64,000 bases of DNA, from contig JARUPZ010000005.1 in the NCBI GenBank assembly GCA_031213475.1, positions 8,180,988 through 8,244,987 on the forward strand. Reading direction: 5' to 3'. Of this stretch, positions 10,150-51,000 are shown piece by piece. Positions within the stretch are counted from its first letter, which is position 1; every line of letters begins with the position of its first letter. A program made the translations under genes and the position numbers. Origin of the DNA: Nereocystis luetkeana (Eukaryota; Sar; Phaeophyceae; Laminariales; Laminariaceae). The notes under the pieces were generated by a model that did no database searches, was not told where the DNA came from, and was given only the letters and a program-made list of their open reading frames with translations.

Positions 10150-12330
10150 CCTTTTATCCGAGGGTCCGTTGAGAATTTGGGTTAAATAAATCCGGATTTT
10201 GTCGACGAAGTTTACTCAGATCCAAACACGGGGACACGAAACGGGCACAAAAAAACCCATCGAATGTGCAGCGACAGAGATACCGCAGAACAGCAACAAC
10301 AACAGTGCCGCTGCCGTTGTCGCCTGATATTGGCAAGCACGAGCATCGTACACGCAAGCTATTAATAGAAGCACAGCAAGTAGCAGCAACAGCAGCAGTA
10401 GCAACACGGCAAGTCTTAAGAGGCGAGCGGCTTTTTCCTATGAATTTTGAGTTGCTGCTGATCATGGTGCGCTTTATACCAACTAGTTCATCAGCAGTAC
10501 AACCGGTACACCGCACACAGCCTGCCGGCGCTACCGCGCCCGAGCGTTACGCTCGAAGCACGTCTGGAGTCCACAACTTGGATGCTTGCCAAATAGACCG
10601 GGGAGACCTCGCACCGCCGTGCTGCTACTCTGCTGCTGCTGCGTTCGGTGTGCGGGAAGATTGTGACATTAGGATAACTGTGCTGCTGCTGTGGAGAGAG
10701 CTGGGAGATGAGAAAATAGAGGAGGGAACAGAAACCATTGGGTGCGGGGGTGGTGACGATCGCTTCCCCTCTTCATATTATCTGGAACGAGACTACTGTC
10801 TGTCTGGTTTGATCTCGGAGCGTGCCAGAAAACCGCCGGATTTCTCGTTCGGGTTCTCGTTCGGGTTCTCGTTCCGTCATTTGAGCAAACACTTTGGTGG
10901 AGGAATAACAAAGAAGCCGGGCACGTTCAACGACTTTGCAAGCTGTAGCTGTAGCCCCGGCCGATAGTTGTATTCGCCCGAGAGTATATACTTCTACGTT
11001 TCTTTGTCCTACCCAACGATAAAAGTTACCTGGTACACTTAGTAAACTATCCAGCAATACATTTTGCGGGTCAACGCCCGGTTTTCAACGTATGATTAAT
11101 ACTGTACTACGGAGGGGGGAGCGAAGCGGGGAGTGTGCATTATATAGTTTGATTTTGCAATATTCATTTTCCGGTTCGGGGATGCAATTTGATCAAAACA
11201 CACAACTAAATAATGTTTATGCACGGCCAAGGAACGGGGCGTGCTTATTCCACAATTAATTGTGTGTACTCGTATCCATTTATTTGCTGAAGTTGGTCGG
11301 GTTCGTTTGAGGAGTTGGAGCACCGCTTATCTTTTGGTCTCTGCGCAACACCCTCCCGCGCTGAAAATCTGCGAGAATCTGCGTAGTAGTCTCTTGTGCT
11401 GTGTGTTTCTTTCCTGATTCTTGTTTTTTCTCCTTCATGGAATGTGTTCCGTCGTGCCTGTCATATCCAGTAGGATACACATGGCAGTGCGCTGTTTACT
11501 GTGCATACTGCATCCCCTCGTACGTAGCAATCGACAAAAAACAAAAGGGAAGACTACGAAGCAAGCAAAAAGAAAAGCAGATAGCTAAAAGGAAAAGGAA
11601 GATACAGACAGAGACACAAGGAGAGGCGAACGGGAAAACAGGGAGGAGGTAAAAGAAGAAGAGGAACAAGGACAAAAAAGATGATTAAAAGGGCGGGGGG
11701 GGAAACATAATACGAAAGGCAGGCACTGGTGCATACCGACACGCAGAATTGCCCGGGTGGCACCATTATAGTTACTTGGGTCCCAAAGAAGGGAGCGCAT
11801 CATGAAGATGATGACCATACCCAGTCTGTTGGGCAGACTGCCCCCCCCCCCTCCCCCCCGGTACCAGGTGACGGCTAAAGTGGGACCGCTTCCACCCGAG
11901 TGCGGCACCCGTTCCCGCACCGCATTTATTGCGTGCGGCCGCCGCACTGAAGTGGGATGAATTTGTGTCTGGAGGTTTACCCCGCACTTATTACGTGGGC
12001 CCCCGAACTCAATGAAACCGCACCTTCAAGCACTACTGCTGTGCCCCAAAAACGGGACTCCAGTCCTGAAAGGGTCAAGTGGGATCCTCACCCTACTGAA
12101 ACATATACGGAATAAAGACCGAGAGGATTTACGAATTGTTTGCACCCTCGATGAAATGTATTCGAGCGCTGTTCTCAGCTTGATTGCACTTTTTTGTGAT
12201 GATGTCGCAAAGTTGGAGTTGTTGGTGAGAGTGACGAGAGAGACCAGTCGGGACCGGCGCAGACGGCACCCCAGTTGGCTGAGACTGAGTGTCCACTGAC
12301 TCTCTGAAGTGTAATACCGAAATAACTTTA
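10150..12330. other. Unassigned DNA with short open frames
   Basis: A 233-codon open frame at 10266-10967 (+) is rich in Arg, Thr and Ala from CAG/CAA repeats and ends in a tandem GGGTTCTCGTTC tract at 10850-10875. I see no domain or upstream signal and do not call it a gene. A poly-purine stretch lies at 11540-11700. Confidence 0.35.
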
Positions 12331-12339
12331 GCATGAATT

Positions 12340-12640
12340 GCACAATGGTCCTTGCCTTGACGGACACAATGAGTGGTAGAGCAGTAAACGGCCAGGTACT
12401 TAAGGAACGTTTATTACCTAGTCTGGATAACACTGCGGTCCTTATTTTCGCCGACATACTGTATAGTCCTACAACAACAACAGTAAATGGTCAGGTATTT
12501 AAGGAATGTTAGTTATTTTTTATGGACTACACAGCGGTCATTACGTACTTTGACGGACAAAGTCGTACAGCAGCAGTAAATTGTCAGGTATTTAAGGAAC
12601 GTTAACGATTTGTATGAATTACACAGCGGTCCTTCTCAAC
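12340..12640 (+). repeat. Three tandem units of about 95-105 bp
   Basis: The element GTAAAYGGYCAGGTA-TTAAGGAACGTT recurs near 12385, 12485 and 12580, each followed by an ACTACACAGCGGTC-like segment. From 12640 to 12860 the motif CCATCATGCTACCCTTC appears three more times at irregular spacing. Confidence 0.65.
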
Positions 12641-12924
12641 CATCATGCCGCCCTTCTATTCCAGCCGTGTTCTTCACATCAAACCGTTCTTTCTACCCGG
12701 TACCTCCGTCCGTACCTTGCGAACCATCATGCTACCCTTCAGACGTACCTGATACGATGTGCGTACTGGTACCGAGTCGCCCCGTGTACTGGTACGTCGG
12801 AAAGTCCGAGAAAACAACGCCGATATCGGCTGCAACGACCATCATGCTACCCTTCAAGCGTAACTGGTAAAACATTTCCAATTCTAGTTTCCGACTGCAC
12901 AAGAATTGGCTTTAAGTATTTTTA

Positions 12925-13700
12925 GCTTCTCCTCCTCTGTCGCCCTCAAGGAATGCTCTTGTGTTCTAGTGGTGTTGCTCGTCGGGCGTGCTCGTAGTTC
13001 CAACGCCCAACCAACTGGCGGGTAGTATAAGCGTTCACACGATGGCGCCCCGCCCGGTGAACCCTGCGGCCCCAGACCGCGAAATAAATGCCAGAGATCC
13101 CCAACTAACTGTTAAACAAGCGGTCACAGAGCTGACGACGCTCTGTTGGCCAATGAAAAACATGCCGGTTGCTCACGCAAACGACAGATTGACATGTATT
13201 TTCAACAGCGAGGGTTATTTACGAGGGTACCGAAACATGCCAGTACGACGAAGATTGCAAAATGAAGGCGATTTAAGAAGTACCAGTAATTGACTGTCAA
13301 GTCTCGGTAAAGTTTTTTTTCTCAACTCCTCCTGCTCTCGCCCTTAAGGAATGCTCTTCTTGTTGTGCACTTGTGGTGTTTGTTGCTCGTCGCGCGCTCG
13401 CACACTCTTGTGTATTTGTCCTGTTGGAACAGCATTATGGTGGTATTTATTATACTCGTTCCTGCTCTGTCGCCCTGAAGGCGTACTATTACGGGGGACC
13501 ATGGTGAATAGGACCTACGGTACACGCAAAAACCTATATATTTACCGTTTTTACCAACAATATTTCCTCCTATTTACTATGATCCCCCGCAAATACGCTC
13601 TTGCGCGCTTGGCGCTCTGCCGTCGCTCGTCACACAAGAGATCATCAACAAGCGTCTTGGTACAGCAGTATATACATTCGTTCCTGCTCTGTCGCCCCGA
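12925..13700 (+). repeat. Dispersed CTCTGTCGCCC repeat
   Basis: A segment around CTCTGTCGCCCT-AAGG with CTCTTGTGCACT occurs near 12930, 13330, 13465 and 13683, i.e. diverged units of a low-copy local repeat. One unit is interrupted by the MITE at 13489-13596. Confidence 0.55.
13489..13596. mobile_element. MITE copy 1
   Basis: The terminal inverted repeat starts TTACGGGGGACCAT after a TA and ends GATCCCCCGCAA. Inner parts CGCAAAAACCTATATATTTA and ACCAACAATATTTC match the other copies. This is a non-coding, TIR-only element of the family described under copy 3. Confidence 0.8.
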
Positions 13701-13859
13701 AGGCATATGCTCTTGTCCACTTGACGCTCTGTCCTCGCTCGTCATGCAGTCCCTACCAAGCGTTTTGGTACAGCAGTATGATATCTAACGAGCGATGGCA
13801 TGCTCTTGTGCACTCGTTGCTGCTGTTCTTCGGGGCGATCGTCGCAAGCGCATAGCGGA

Positions 13860-14165
13860 CCCCCTTGGTCTTGCTGCTGCTGTTGCAGACGTTGCTGCTG
13901 GGGCTGCTGTTGCCGTTGCGGCTGTTACTGCTCCCTGGTGCCATCGCTCTCCCTTTGCACCTTCACCTCCTTATATATCACCTTATCGCCTTGCATTTTC
14001 ACCTCACGTATAACCTTGCACCTTCAACATATATATGCTCTTGTGGTCCTGCTGCTGCTGTTGCAGACGTGGCTGCTGTTGCCGTTGCGGCTGCTGCTGC
14101 TCCCTAGCGTCATCGTTCTCCGTTTGCACCTTCACCCATCATATATCACCTCAACACCTTGCACC
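13860..14165 (+). repeat. Tandem duplication of about 180 bp, CTG-rich
   Basis: TTGCAGACGT-GCTGCTG, TTGCCGTTGCGGCTG and TTTGCACCTTCACC occur in the same order near 13885 and 14065. The CTG-rich segments give long leucine-rich frames on the plus strand, which are artefacts. Confidence 0.65.
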
Positions 14166-14194
14166 TTCAACGTATGTTCTTGTGTACTTGATGT

Positions 14195-14440
14195 GATATC
14201 GTAGGTTGGTCTATGGTATGATGGTACTACGGTTTGATATACTTTATGGAACAAAACACGGTACCAGGTACCAGTATGTGATATGGTGCATGTTGATGGT
14301 ATGGTATATGGAAAAAGCACCGTAAGCGGTGTGGTATGTTGGCGGTATGGTACGGGAAAGACACCTTATTATGTGGTATGGTATGTTGTTGGCGATATAG
14401 TACGATGGTACGGTGTCGTGGGTGTATATGGCTAGATTTT
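14195..14440 (+). repeat. GGTATGGTA-type imperfect tract
   Basis: Irregular repetition of GGTATGGTAT, GGTACCAGGTACC and TATGTTGG. It contains one exact TACCAGGTA at 14262. It resembles the shorter GGTACGGTAC tract at 5633-5760. Confidence 0.6.
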
Positions 14441-14754
14441 CCTGGATGTGTCGGCATGTTTCAGTGTAAAAGGTCCATAAGGGTCGAATACGTCGTACGA
14501 ATTTCATCTGTAACGACCTTATATATCGCGCCCATTGGAAAGCGTCCGAAAATATAAGCTTTGCGGACAGAGAACAGCGACAGGCAGATTTGGCAGATTT
14601 GCAATTAGCGCAGCTGAGGCTCAGCTTTTCAAACTGAGAAATTTCGAAATGGTGTTCATACCGAAATATTTTACGAACTTCGAAAACGATGTTGTTACGT
14701 TACATACAGTATGATGAAGCTTGAAAAACTACAGCGTTATGAAGACGGGCACGA

Positions 14755-15350
14755 TGTGATCCGAACGCGTTTATACTATATAGAAGTCAAAACTCGGCGA
14801 GTGAATATTACCATCACTCGTAACACAGCAGTCCCGTGTGGGGGACAAACCACTCAAATTTCAAGTACTTTGTCCCTAAAACGGGCCTGCGGTTCTAAAG
14901 GGGTTAACTTTTATATGGAAGTAAACAATCGGCGGGTGAAAATTACTATCGCTCGTAACACAGTAGAATATTATTCATCCAACAGATTCCACTTGAAAGT
15001 AGAATTGACCAACAATTTTCCGCTGGCCTCGAGCGTCCTGTCACCTCCTTTGGGATGCTGGAAGTCAACTCTGATAATTCCACATACAGGGCACTCGGGT
15101 CTGGTTCGGACCATGACGATCGCCGTGAGAGAGGGAGGGAAGCCGGGGGGGAGCAAGGGCGAGAGAAAGGAGGGAGGGAGAGAAGCGGGAAGCAAGGAAA
15201 TGGTGGGAGGAAAACTTTTGCCCCTGTTGTGTCGCTGTTCTCTCGAAGCACAGTTCCACACCGTCACCCCGATTGGGATGCCAGAAGTCAACTCCGATAA
15301 ATCCATACACAGGATACCTGAAGACGTATGGTTTGGACCATGACGATCGC
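14755..15350 (+). repeat. Two interleaved direct repeats
   Basis: Repeat one (GTCAAAACTCGGCGAGTGAA, then TCACTCGTAACACAGCAGT) is at 14785 and again, diverged, at 14920. Repeat two (GGGATGC-GAAGTCAACTC, CATACA, GGACCATGACGATCGCC) is at 15052 and 15278. A purine-rich GGGAGGGAG tract at 15125-15200 separates the latter pair. No gene seen. Confidence 0.65.
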
Positions 15351-15399
15351 CTCCGCGAGGGCTTCGACCTGATGCGTGCGGCATGGGCGTAGCCGTTTC

Positions 15400-16516
15400 G
15401 AAAGAAATGTGTCCGTCGGTGACCATTGAGTGACTCTGATCGGACAGACAGACAAGTTTAACTGAAGACAGACAGACAAATTTTCTGAATCCGTTTGAGA
15501 GACCACAAGTGTACACAAGTGTACCACTTGTGGAATTAAAGTTTCAACTTCAGTTTTTTTTTTATTGGAACCAGAGCTACTGTAATTATGTATCGTCCGA
15601 GTTCGGGCTCACGATAGATATAACGAGGGCCAGAAATCAAAAGAGGTATTTGCTCTTAGCAGGCAAGAAACCACAGGGATTTAGGGAAGCCCCACATGAT
15701 GGAGGGAGTAGGTGGTCGGGTGGTTGTGCGCCTTGGTGGCATTAATTCCTCGCACCCTCGTTCATCCCCCCACTCCCACCTCCGCCTCTGTTTCTACCGG
15801 TCGCACCACAGGAAATGAAACGCCAAAACGGTGGGAAAACGAAAAAAATAGACGTACCTGGTAGTAAGAAAAGACACGGAGGTAAAGGGCGCGCGTGTGT
15901 TTGTTCAGTCAGAGAAACAAAACCAATATCATCCGCGAGCGCCGTCGGAAGAAAATATAAGAAAGAGACAAATCAACAGCCAGGACTTCGTGCTGGATGC
16001 GGGTTGATGTGCCAACCATTCCTCCACCAAGTACGCGAGCACCAGCGCCTACTACCGACTCGAAACCCCAGAAACGTCGTCGGTCGGGGCTGCATTCTAA
16101 AATAAAAATCGCGGGACTGTTTTCCCTGAAAACTCAAACACGACTTCCGACAGCTTCCAAAAAATGACGTTCGCGCCAACAAAGCCAGCCCAGACCGCTT
16201 CCTACTAATAGAACAAACCGGCTACCACTTTAGCTTTACTCTATGTAGGCTACGCACTATTTATCTCAACAACTAAATAGCAAGCCGGGTCGCGCAGCAG
16301 CGAAAAGGGCCGAAGCCGCAGTAGCGCAGATCAAGTATTTAATATCATGGTAAAAGCCACTGCTGCTGCGTTTGAAGATTAGATCACAAGCCGGCCAAGC
16401 AGCGGAGATCTACAATTTAATAGCGTGGTAAGAGCAACTGCCGCTGGTGCTGCCGCCGCCGCCATCGCCATCGCCGCCGCAGCTGCTGCTGATGCTGCTT
16501 CATTTAGTAGATCAGA
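15400..16516. other. Region downstream of the adaptin stop codon
   Basis: This stretch lies 3' of the gamma-adaptin stop on the minus strand and will include its 3' untranslated region. I see no consensus AATAAA in the first few hundred bases. CGC/CTG low complexity lies at 16436-16500. No other gene seen. Confidence 0.4.
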
Positions 16517-45763
<29,247 letters not shown>

Positions 45764-45777
45764 GTTTCTACTCTCCC

Positions 45778-45786
45778 CTTTATATA
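45778..45786 (-). promoter_or_regulatory. TATA-like box just before the AP1G start codon
   Basis: TATATAAAG on the minus strand begins 23 nt upstream of the ATG. If it is functional, transcription would begin at or inside the start codon. It may therefore be coincidental, or the leader may be extremely short. Confidence 0.3.
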
Positions 45787-47452
45787 CCCGCTCGGGCGAG
45801 CACAGGCGTCCCGGGTCAACGCACGCTCAGGGAACAGCCGGCTGCTTCGTTTGTTTCCCTGACCTGGTTCGAGTTCTTCGTTTCTTATGAAAACGGAGAA
45901 GGGCGGAGGCGCGGACAGAACACAAGGTGATGACGGATGCCACCAACCGACGGGCAGGTTGTGCGCTCGGAAGCTAGCGAGTTGGCTCCCTCTTTGTGTT
46001 CCCGTCTGCACGCTCAAATCGAAACCCGATAGCACCTCTCAATCTTCCGCTATCAGACGCGCTCCCCCTGATCGGAGAAAGAACTCTCGTCGTCGAGCGT
46101 TGAGCAGCAGGGAGTTCAATATAAAAAGTATGCGGTACTTATCCGGAGCTAGGGGAAGAAAGTGCGGCGCGATTTTCACACTAAACAGGAAGATACCAAA
46201 GTTGCGCCTTCCTCCCTGCCTTCTGAGTTAACTTTTAAACCTATATAATTCTGTAGGCTCGTTTTGGCCAGGAGGATGAAACCGGAGATCTGTACAGCAG
46301 TTTTAGTGAGGTCACTGATGACGCTGATGATACGAGAAGTGATAAATGCATTTACAATACCACGCGGGCAGGCGGGGCTGGTGTGACAAACCGCGGTGTC
46401 TCGCGCGCACTCTCGCACTTGTTCTGAGGTGAGCTGTTTTCTGGTCTGCCTTTTTCTCTCTCGCGTTCGCTGGTCCCGCCTGGCTTTACGCTGCCGAGCT
46501 TGCATACAATACGATAGTGTTGATAGTGGTTGTAGTATACCGCACAGGCAGTTGTACAGCTATTATAGCAGTTTTACTTGCGCCGTAGGTATTTTCCAAC
46601 GGCGGTGAGACTCTCGTATGCTCTGCTGTCGCTTGTTGAGTGCCTGTAGCGTGCAAGCAAGTAGGTACGGTATTGGACAAGAAGTAGATCGGTCTCACAT
46701 TTTGCACGTAACGCATCCGGGATTAGAAGCGTTTGCGATAGATGGCTTGGCGCGTATGCCAGGCCACGCGACCGCAGCGCGATCGATCCCCTTTCAAGTG
46801 CAGCGCGCGCGGTAGGCCGAGCCTCTCGTTTGGCTGCCATTGGGTCAGTTCTGACTACCAGGTTTTTGGTTATTGAACGTATGGTATACAGACAGTATAT
46901 ACTTTATGGATAGTGTAGACTATTTGTGCACCATTTGTTCTACACTACGTACTGCTGTACCAGGTACATTATAATATTAATAGTTAGATATCAAAACTTG
47001 AACGGCTCATAAAGTTTTGCCGAGCACGCTCGACACGGTGGAGCTCTCGAGCTCTCGAGTGCCACCCGTTCCCCCCTTGCTCAGCGCGCCCCAGGGAACC
47101 ACGGAGCGCAGTGTTTCTACTGTCTCGCAGCGTTGGGCAAGCACCTACCTTCTCCCGCCACTGAATGAAGTGCGAATAATATTGTAGGCAACGTAGAAGC
47201 TTCGAGATCGAGAGAACTAATTGTTTCATCCATAGATCTCCAATACTAAGATTCAATACACTGTCTCTATTTCATTAAACTGGACTGTCCCCAGCGTTTT
47301 TACAGATGCTCATGATCTGATGCCCTCCCTCCACGCGCCTTTTTCTATTCCCCCTCTCCCCTTGCTCTTGCTCTTGCCCTTGCCCTCGCCTCGTGAAATT
47401 AGGATTCCGAAGCGGTGCTTTCGCTTCTTTCTCTTACGGACTACTATCATAC

Positions 47453-47460
47453 TATTATAA
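47453..47460 (+). promoter_or_regulatory. TATA-like element upstream of the modular gene
   Basis: TATTATAA lies about 125 bp before the ATG at 47,583, a plausible core-promoter distance. The support is positional only. Confidence 0.25.
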
Positions 47461-47582
47461 GAAGTGCTGCCTGGCAACCACGTTAACGCCGGTGACGGGA
47501 ATTAGCGGCAAGGTCAACAAACCAAGATAATTACCTCGACCACTATCGCCACGTCCATCACGACGACGACCTGGAAATCGCC

Positions 47583-48060
47583 ATGAACGTGGACACCCCC
47601 GACAACGTTGCTGCACCAATCGTGCAAGACCAGACCATGGGAAACGCAGCGAACGACTTGAGCGCGACTACTCCCGCCCCCAAGGGCACGGTAAACACAC
47701 CGTTGGCCCATATTAACAGAACAAAGGCTACGAACGACGACTCCGACACCGCAGAGTCCGCGCCACCAACGCCCCCTCCGGCGTCCTCTCCCGAGTCTCA
47801 GGCGGATTCACCCGAAACCGCCGTTGCACCCGCCGCGACCGTTGCTGCGGAAGTCGAAACCAGCGAGGAAACCAAGGCGACAGACGACGACGCTGCCGAG
47901 TGGGTTATCGTACGAGAGGAAACGGCAGCCACATCAGCCGCGGACGGTGAGGTTGTTAACGGGACAGCTTCGTCCGTGGAACAATTCTCGACGAGAGGTG
48001 AAAACGTAGAAGAGCAGGCGGCATCAACGATGGCTACTGGGGCGGACCAAATTGTTCCAG
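47583..48060 (+). CDS. Modular gene exon A (start)
   Basis: 159 codons plus one base, opening MNVDTPDNVAAPIVQDQTMG, then Pro/Ser/Thr and acidic tracts (EETKATDDDAAEWVIVREET). It ends CCAG|GTGAGT, phase 1. It is the only exon without the module signature, so it is a distinct head. Confidence 0.85.
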
Positions 48061-51000
48061 GTGAGTTTCAAATATAGTCTATATGTGTGCACACGGTACT
48101 CTCGTGGCCGGTGTGTGCATATACACCGGTGTTACATACCAGTACCTGGTAGCAAATAAGCAATACAGCCGTAGTTTCTATGAATACTTAGGTGTCATGT
48201 AGGTAAATCTGTGGTTGTTAGGCCCACGGGCGGGTTCGTTTGCTCTCGTGTTCAAGCCTGATTCAGTCTAGAACGATGCACGTTGGCTAGAGCTGCGCCC
48301 AGGTCGGATACTTATTGTGAAAAACAAATAAACTACCCGACGAATGGCAGCTTCCAAAACAAATTGGTTGGTCGACGGCGCTTCCCGTTGTGAAAATATC
48401 GAAATCCGTGGGTTTTTTTGTGCCTTCGAGTACTAAGAGATCACGAAAAAATAATACTCGCAGGTCCTGGAACAAAAGAGGATTCTTTATGGTTCAATGA
48501 ATCATCCGATCAAATTTTTTCTGTCATGAGTTTTTTTAATCGAAGTTTTTTTGCCATATTATTGGTTGTGAGTAGCAACGGGCTGGCTGTACCTGCCGCA
48601 GGAAGCGTGATGTGTCAACGGCAGCCGGTCAACGGTTTAGTTAGGTGACTACTGTTGTCGCTACAGCATAATGACAGCCGTACACACCGTGAGTTCAACG
48701 TGCTGAAATAGAGCCTGCGAAATCTAATGGCTCGATCTTCTTCTGAAGCATTCCGAGCGGTTCCATTGCTTGCCAGGGGGGCGCGAAATACATATATCCA
48801 CTGACAAAACTCCCCAGAGGAGGCTTGAAGTATAGGGACCGCTTGTTCTGACTGCGATGTCTCACGTGCCTGGAGGTGTGCCTGGGTACCTTCGTTGTTG
48901 ATTTCACCCAACGTCGAGCATTCAACAGGACTCCCCATGGTATCATCCAATTGTAACCCAAGTTAGCCTCCTCAGTACCATATACCTGGTAATTATTTTG
49001 TCGAATGGAGGAATAATATGATTGCCGAGGTGACTTCTATTCGGGATGACCCTTACCCACCCTTGGCGATGTGCCTTGCGTACAGACGCCAAGATCGCCA
49101 GAAGACGTAAAGACAGCTCCAAAACGATAATTCTGCGGCTGGATTAAACCGTGCTTCCACTCACACCCGCCCAACACGGCGTCTGAGAGGAAGTACAAAA
49201 CCAAGCATAATGTGGGAATTGGGTCAGGTTTTCGGGCATGTGTGTCGTGCGTTTTTGCCCCGTTCCCTCATGCCTAGTGCTATGCCATACTTCACCCGTC
49301 AGCATCTTCTACGGTATCTAAAACCTCGACTTGGGGGGGCGATTTTCAGGAGCTGGGCGAGGCACTCAGCGCAGAGTTCAGAATACATTGACAACAACAT
49401 ATTCTCCGTGATAAGGTATAGCGTATGCACTTGTCCGCGAGAGAAAAAAAAATGCCCAACAAGCGGCGTTTGGCACGTCGGGTTCAATTCGCTCCGCACC
49501 AAGCACCGTCTTTCGCCCCACGTTTGCGCGATGTTTCTTGCTGCAGGAGCAAACCAGGTAACCCGCCGTCCTCCGGATGGACGCTGCCGATTTGATGCCA
49601 CCAAGTCTCCCCTAAAAAGTAGTTGCATCTTATTTATTGAGCGTCGCTGATCAAATGCCCGCCCTTCCATGACGCCCGCACCCTGTCCCACCCAGCGTCC
49701 ACAGGAGAAGACCTTATCGTTGATCAACTATCCGCTGCCGTACCAACCGATGCTCCAGAGCCGGAACCAGCGACCGCACCCGAAACTGCCGGCACCGAGT
49801 TGGCTTCGATGGTCCCGGACGAGACAACGCCCGCGGAGACCGAGGCGACCATCGAAGAAGTACCAGCAGCCGTGACTCACCAGGTTGAGGGCGCTGCTTC
49901 CGTGGACGATGAGTCCCGACCAACGTCGACGAGCTGCGACGATCCAGCTGGAGATGCGGCGGAGCCGTCAGACGTGAAAGAGCCTGCGTCAACACTGGGA
50001 GGCACGACCACCGTCGTCGTCGATGAGACCGAGGCCGAGGCGCAGGCAGAAGCGCAGCCTGAAACGGAGGTCGTGGTGGCCCAAGAACGGGAGGAAACTA
50101 CGGTCAAGGGTGAGTTTAGGAAGGAGCTCGTGGTTGACAGTGTGATCTGGCTCGTGTGCGCAAGCTTGGTGTTGATAGTTTGTACTGTACTCTTCAGGGG
50201 GTGGGGCTGGGGCTGTGGCAGAAGATCATAATGGTAGTAAATTGGTCAGGTCGTTCGGGCGCGGGATTGCCCATGGGGATTACGAGGCAGATGATCGAGG
50301 GCGTACAGATGCGGCGGAACCGGTTTCAACCCCACAAGGGCATGGATCCGGTTGAAAAATTAACGTTGGTGCCGAGCATTTCTTGGAGAATGGCAAGTAG
50401 CCCTGTTCGTCGCTCATACGTACAGCGGCCACTGCTGAACCATGTTTGTGTACAGTCCATCACTCGCTCTACATCATCCACTCGCAGTTTTTTACCGGAC
50501 GCCTGGCACTCACAGTAGGGTAAGAGACGCACATGTGGTGCCCACCAAGTGATACGAAGTATGCTTGTCGCTGACATTGGTACACCTTAGGCGGGTTGAT
50601 GACGCCCACATTCCGTTCTCCCTCGTTTCTGCAGGAGAGGAACCTGCGGCTGAAGAGCAAACTGAACCCGCGCCAAGTCTCCCATCTGACCTCGTGCTGG
50701 AAGCCGCGTGTGAAGATTCTCCCGCGGGGTCGACAACTCTGCCAACAAACGAGGCGACTGGGGCTACCGAGACGGAGGCCGTGGAGATCGACGCAGTGCT
50801 CGAACGAGAAGTACCGACGGCCCCGGCACCCCCCCCTGAGAATGCCGCTCCTACCGACGACTCGCTCGAATCGCCCACGGGGGATTCATTGCCCACAGGC
50901 GAGGAGGAGGAGGCAACGGCGGTTGAGGCTGGGGTCGAACAAGGAGGGGCGGAAGAGCCCGCCGCCACCGTTGAAATTTTGGCCTCCGAAATAGCCGAGG

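Larger units (their letters stand above)
45764..47582. promoter_or_regulatory. Divergent intergenic region between AP1G and the modular gene
   Basis: A 1.8-kb region between the two start codons, which point away from each other. It has one exact TACCAGGTA near 46,964 and a GAGCTCTCGAGCTCTCGAG palindromic tract at 47,041-47,060. No other gene recognised. It presumably holds both promoters. Confidence 0.5.

Noticed and set aside
10266..10967. 233-codon plus-strand frame as a protein-coding gene
   Set aside because: Arg/Thr/Ala bias from CAG repeats, no domain, no support from splice or promoter signals, and a tandem GGGTTCTCGTTC tract at its end.
48465..48560. Possible extra exon of the modular gene (GPGTKEDSLWFNESSDQ)
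   Set aside because: Open with a fair acceptor, but its only donor leaves phase 0, which breaks the phase 1 chain used by all other exons.
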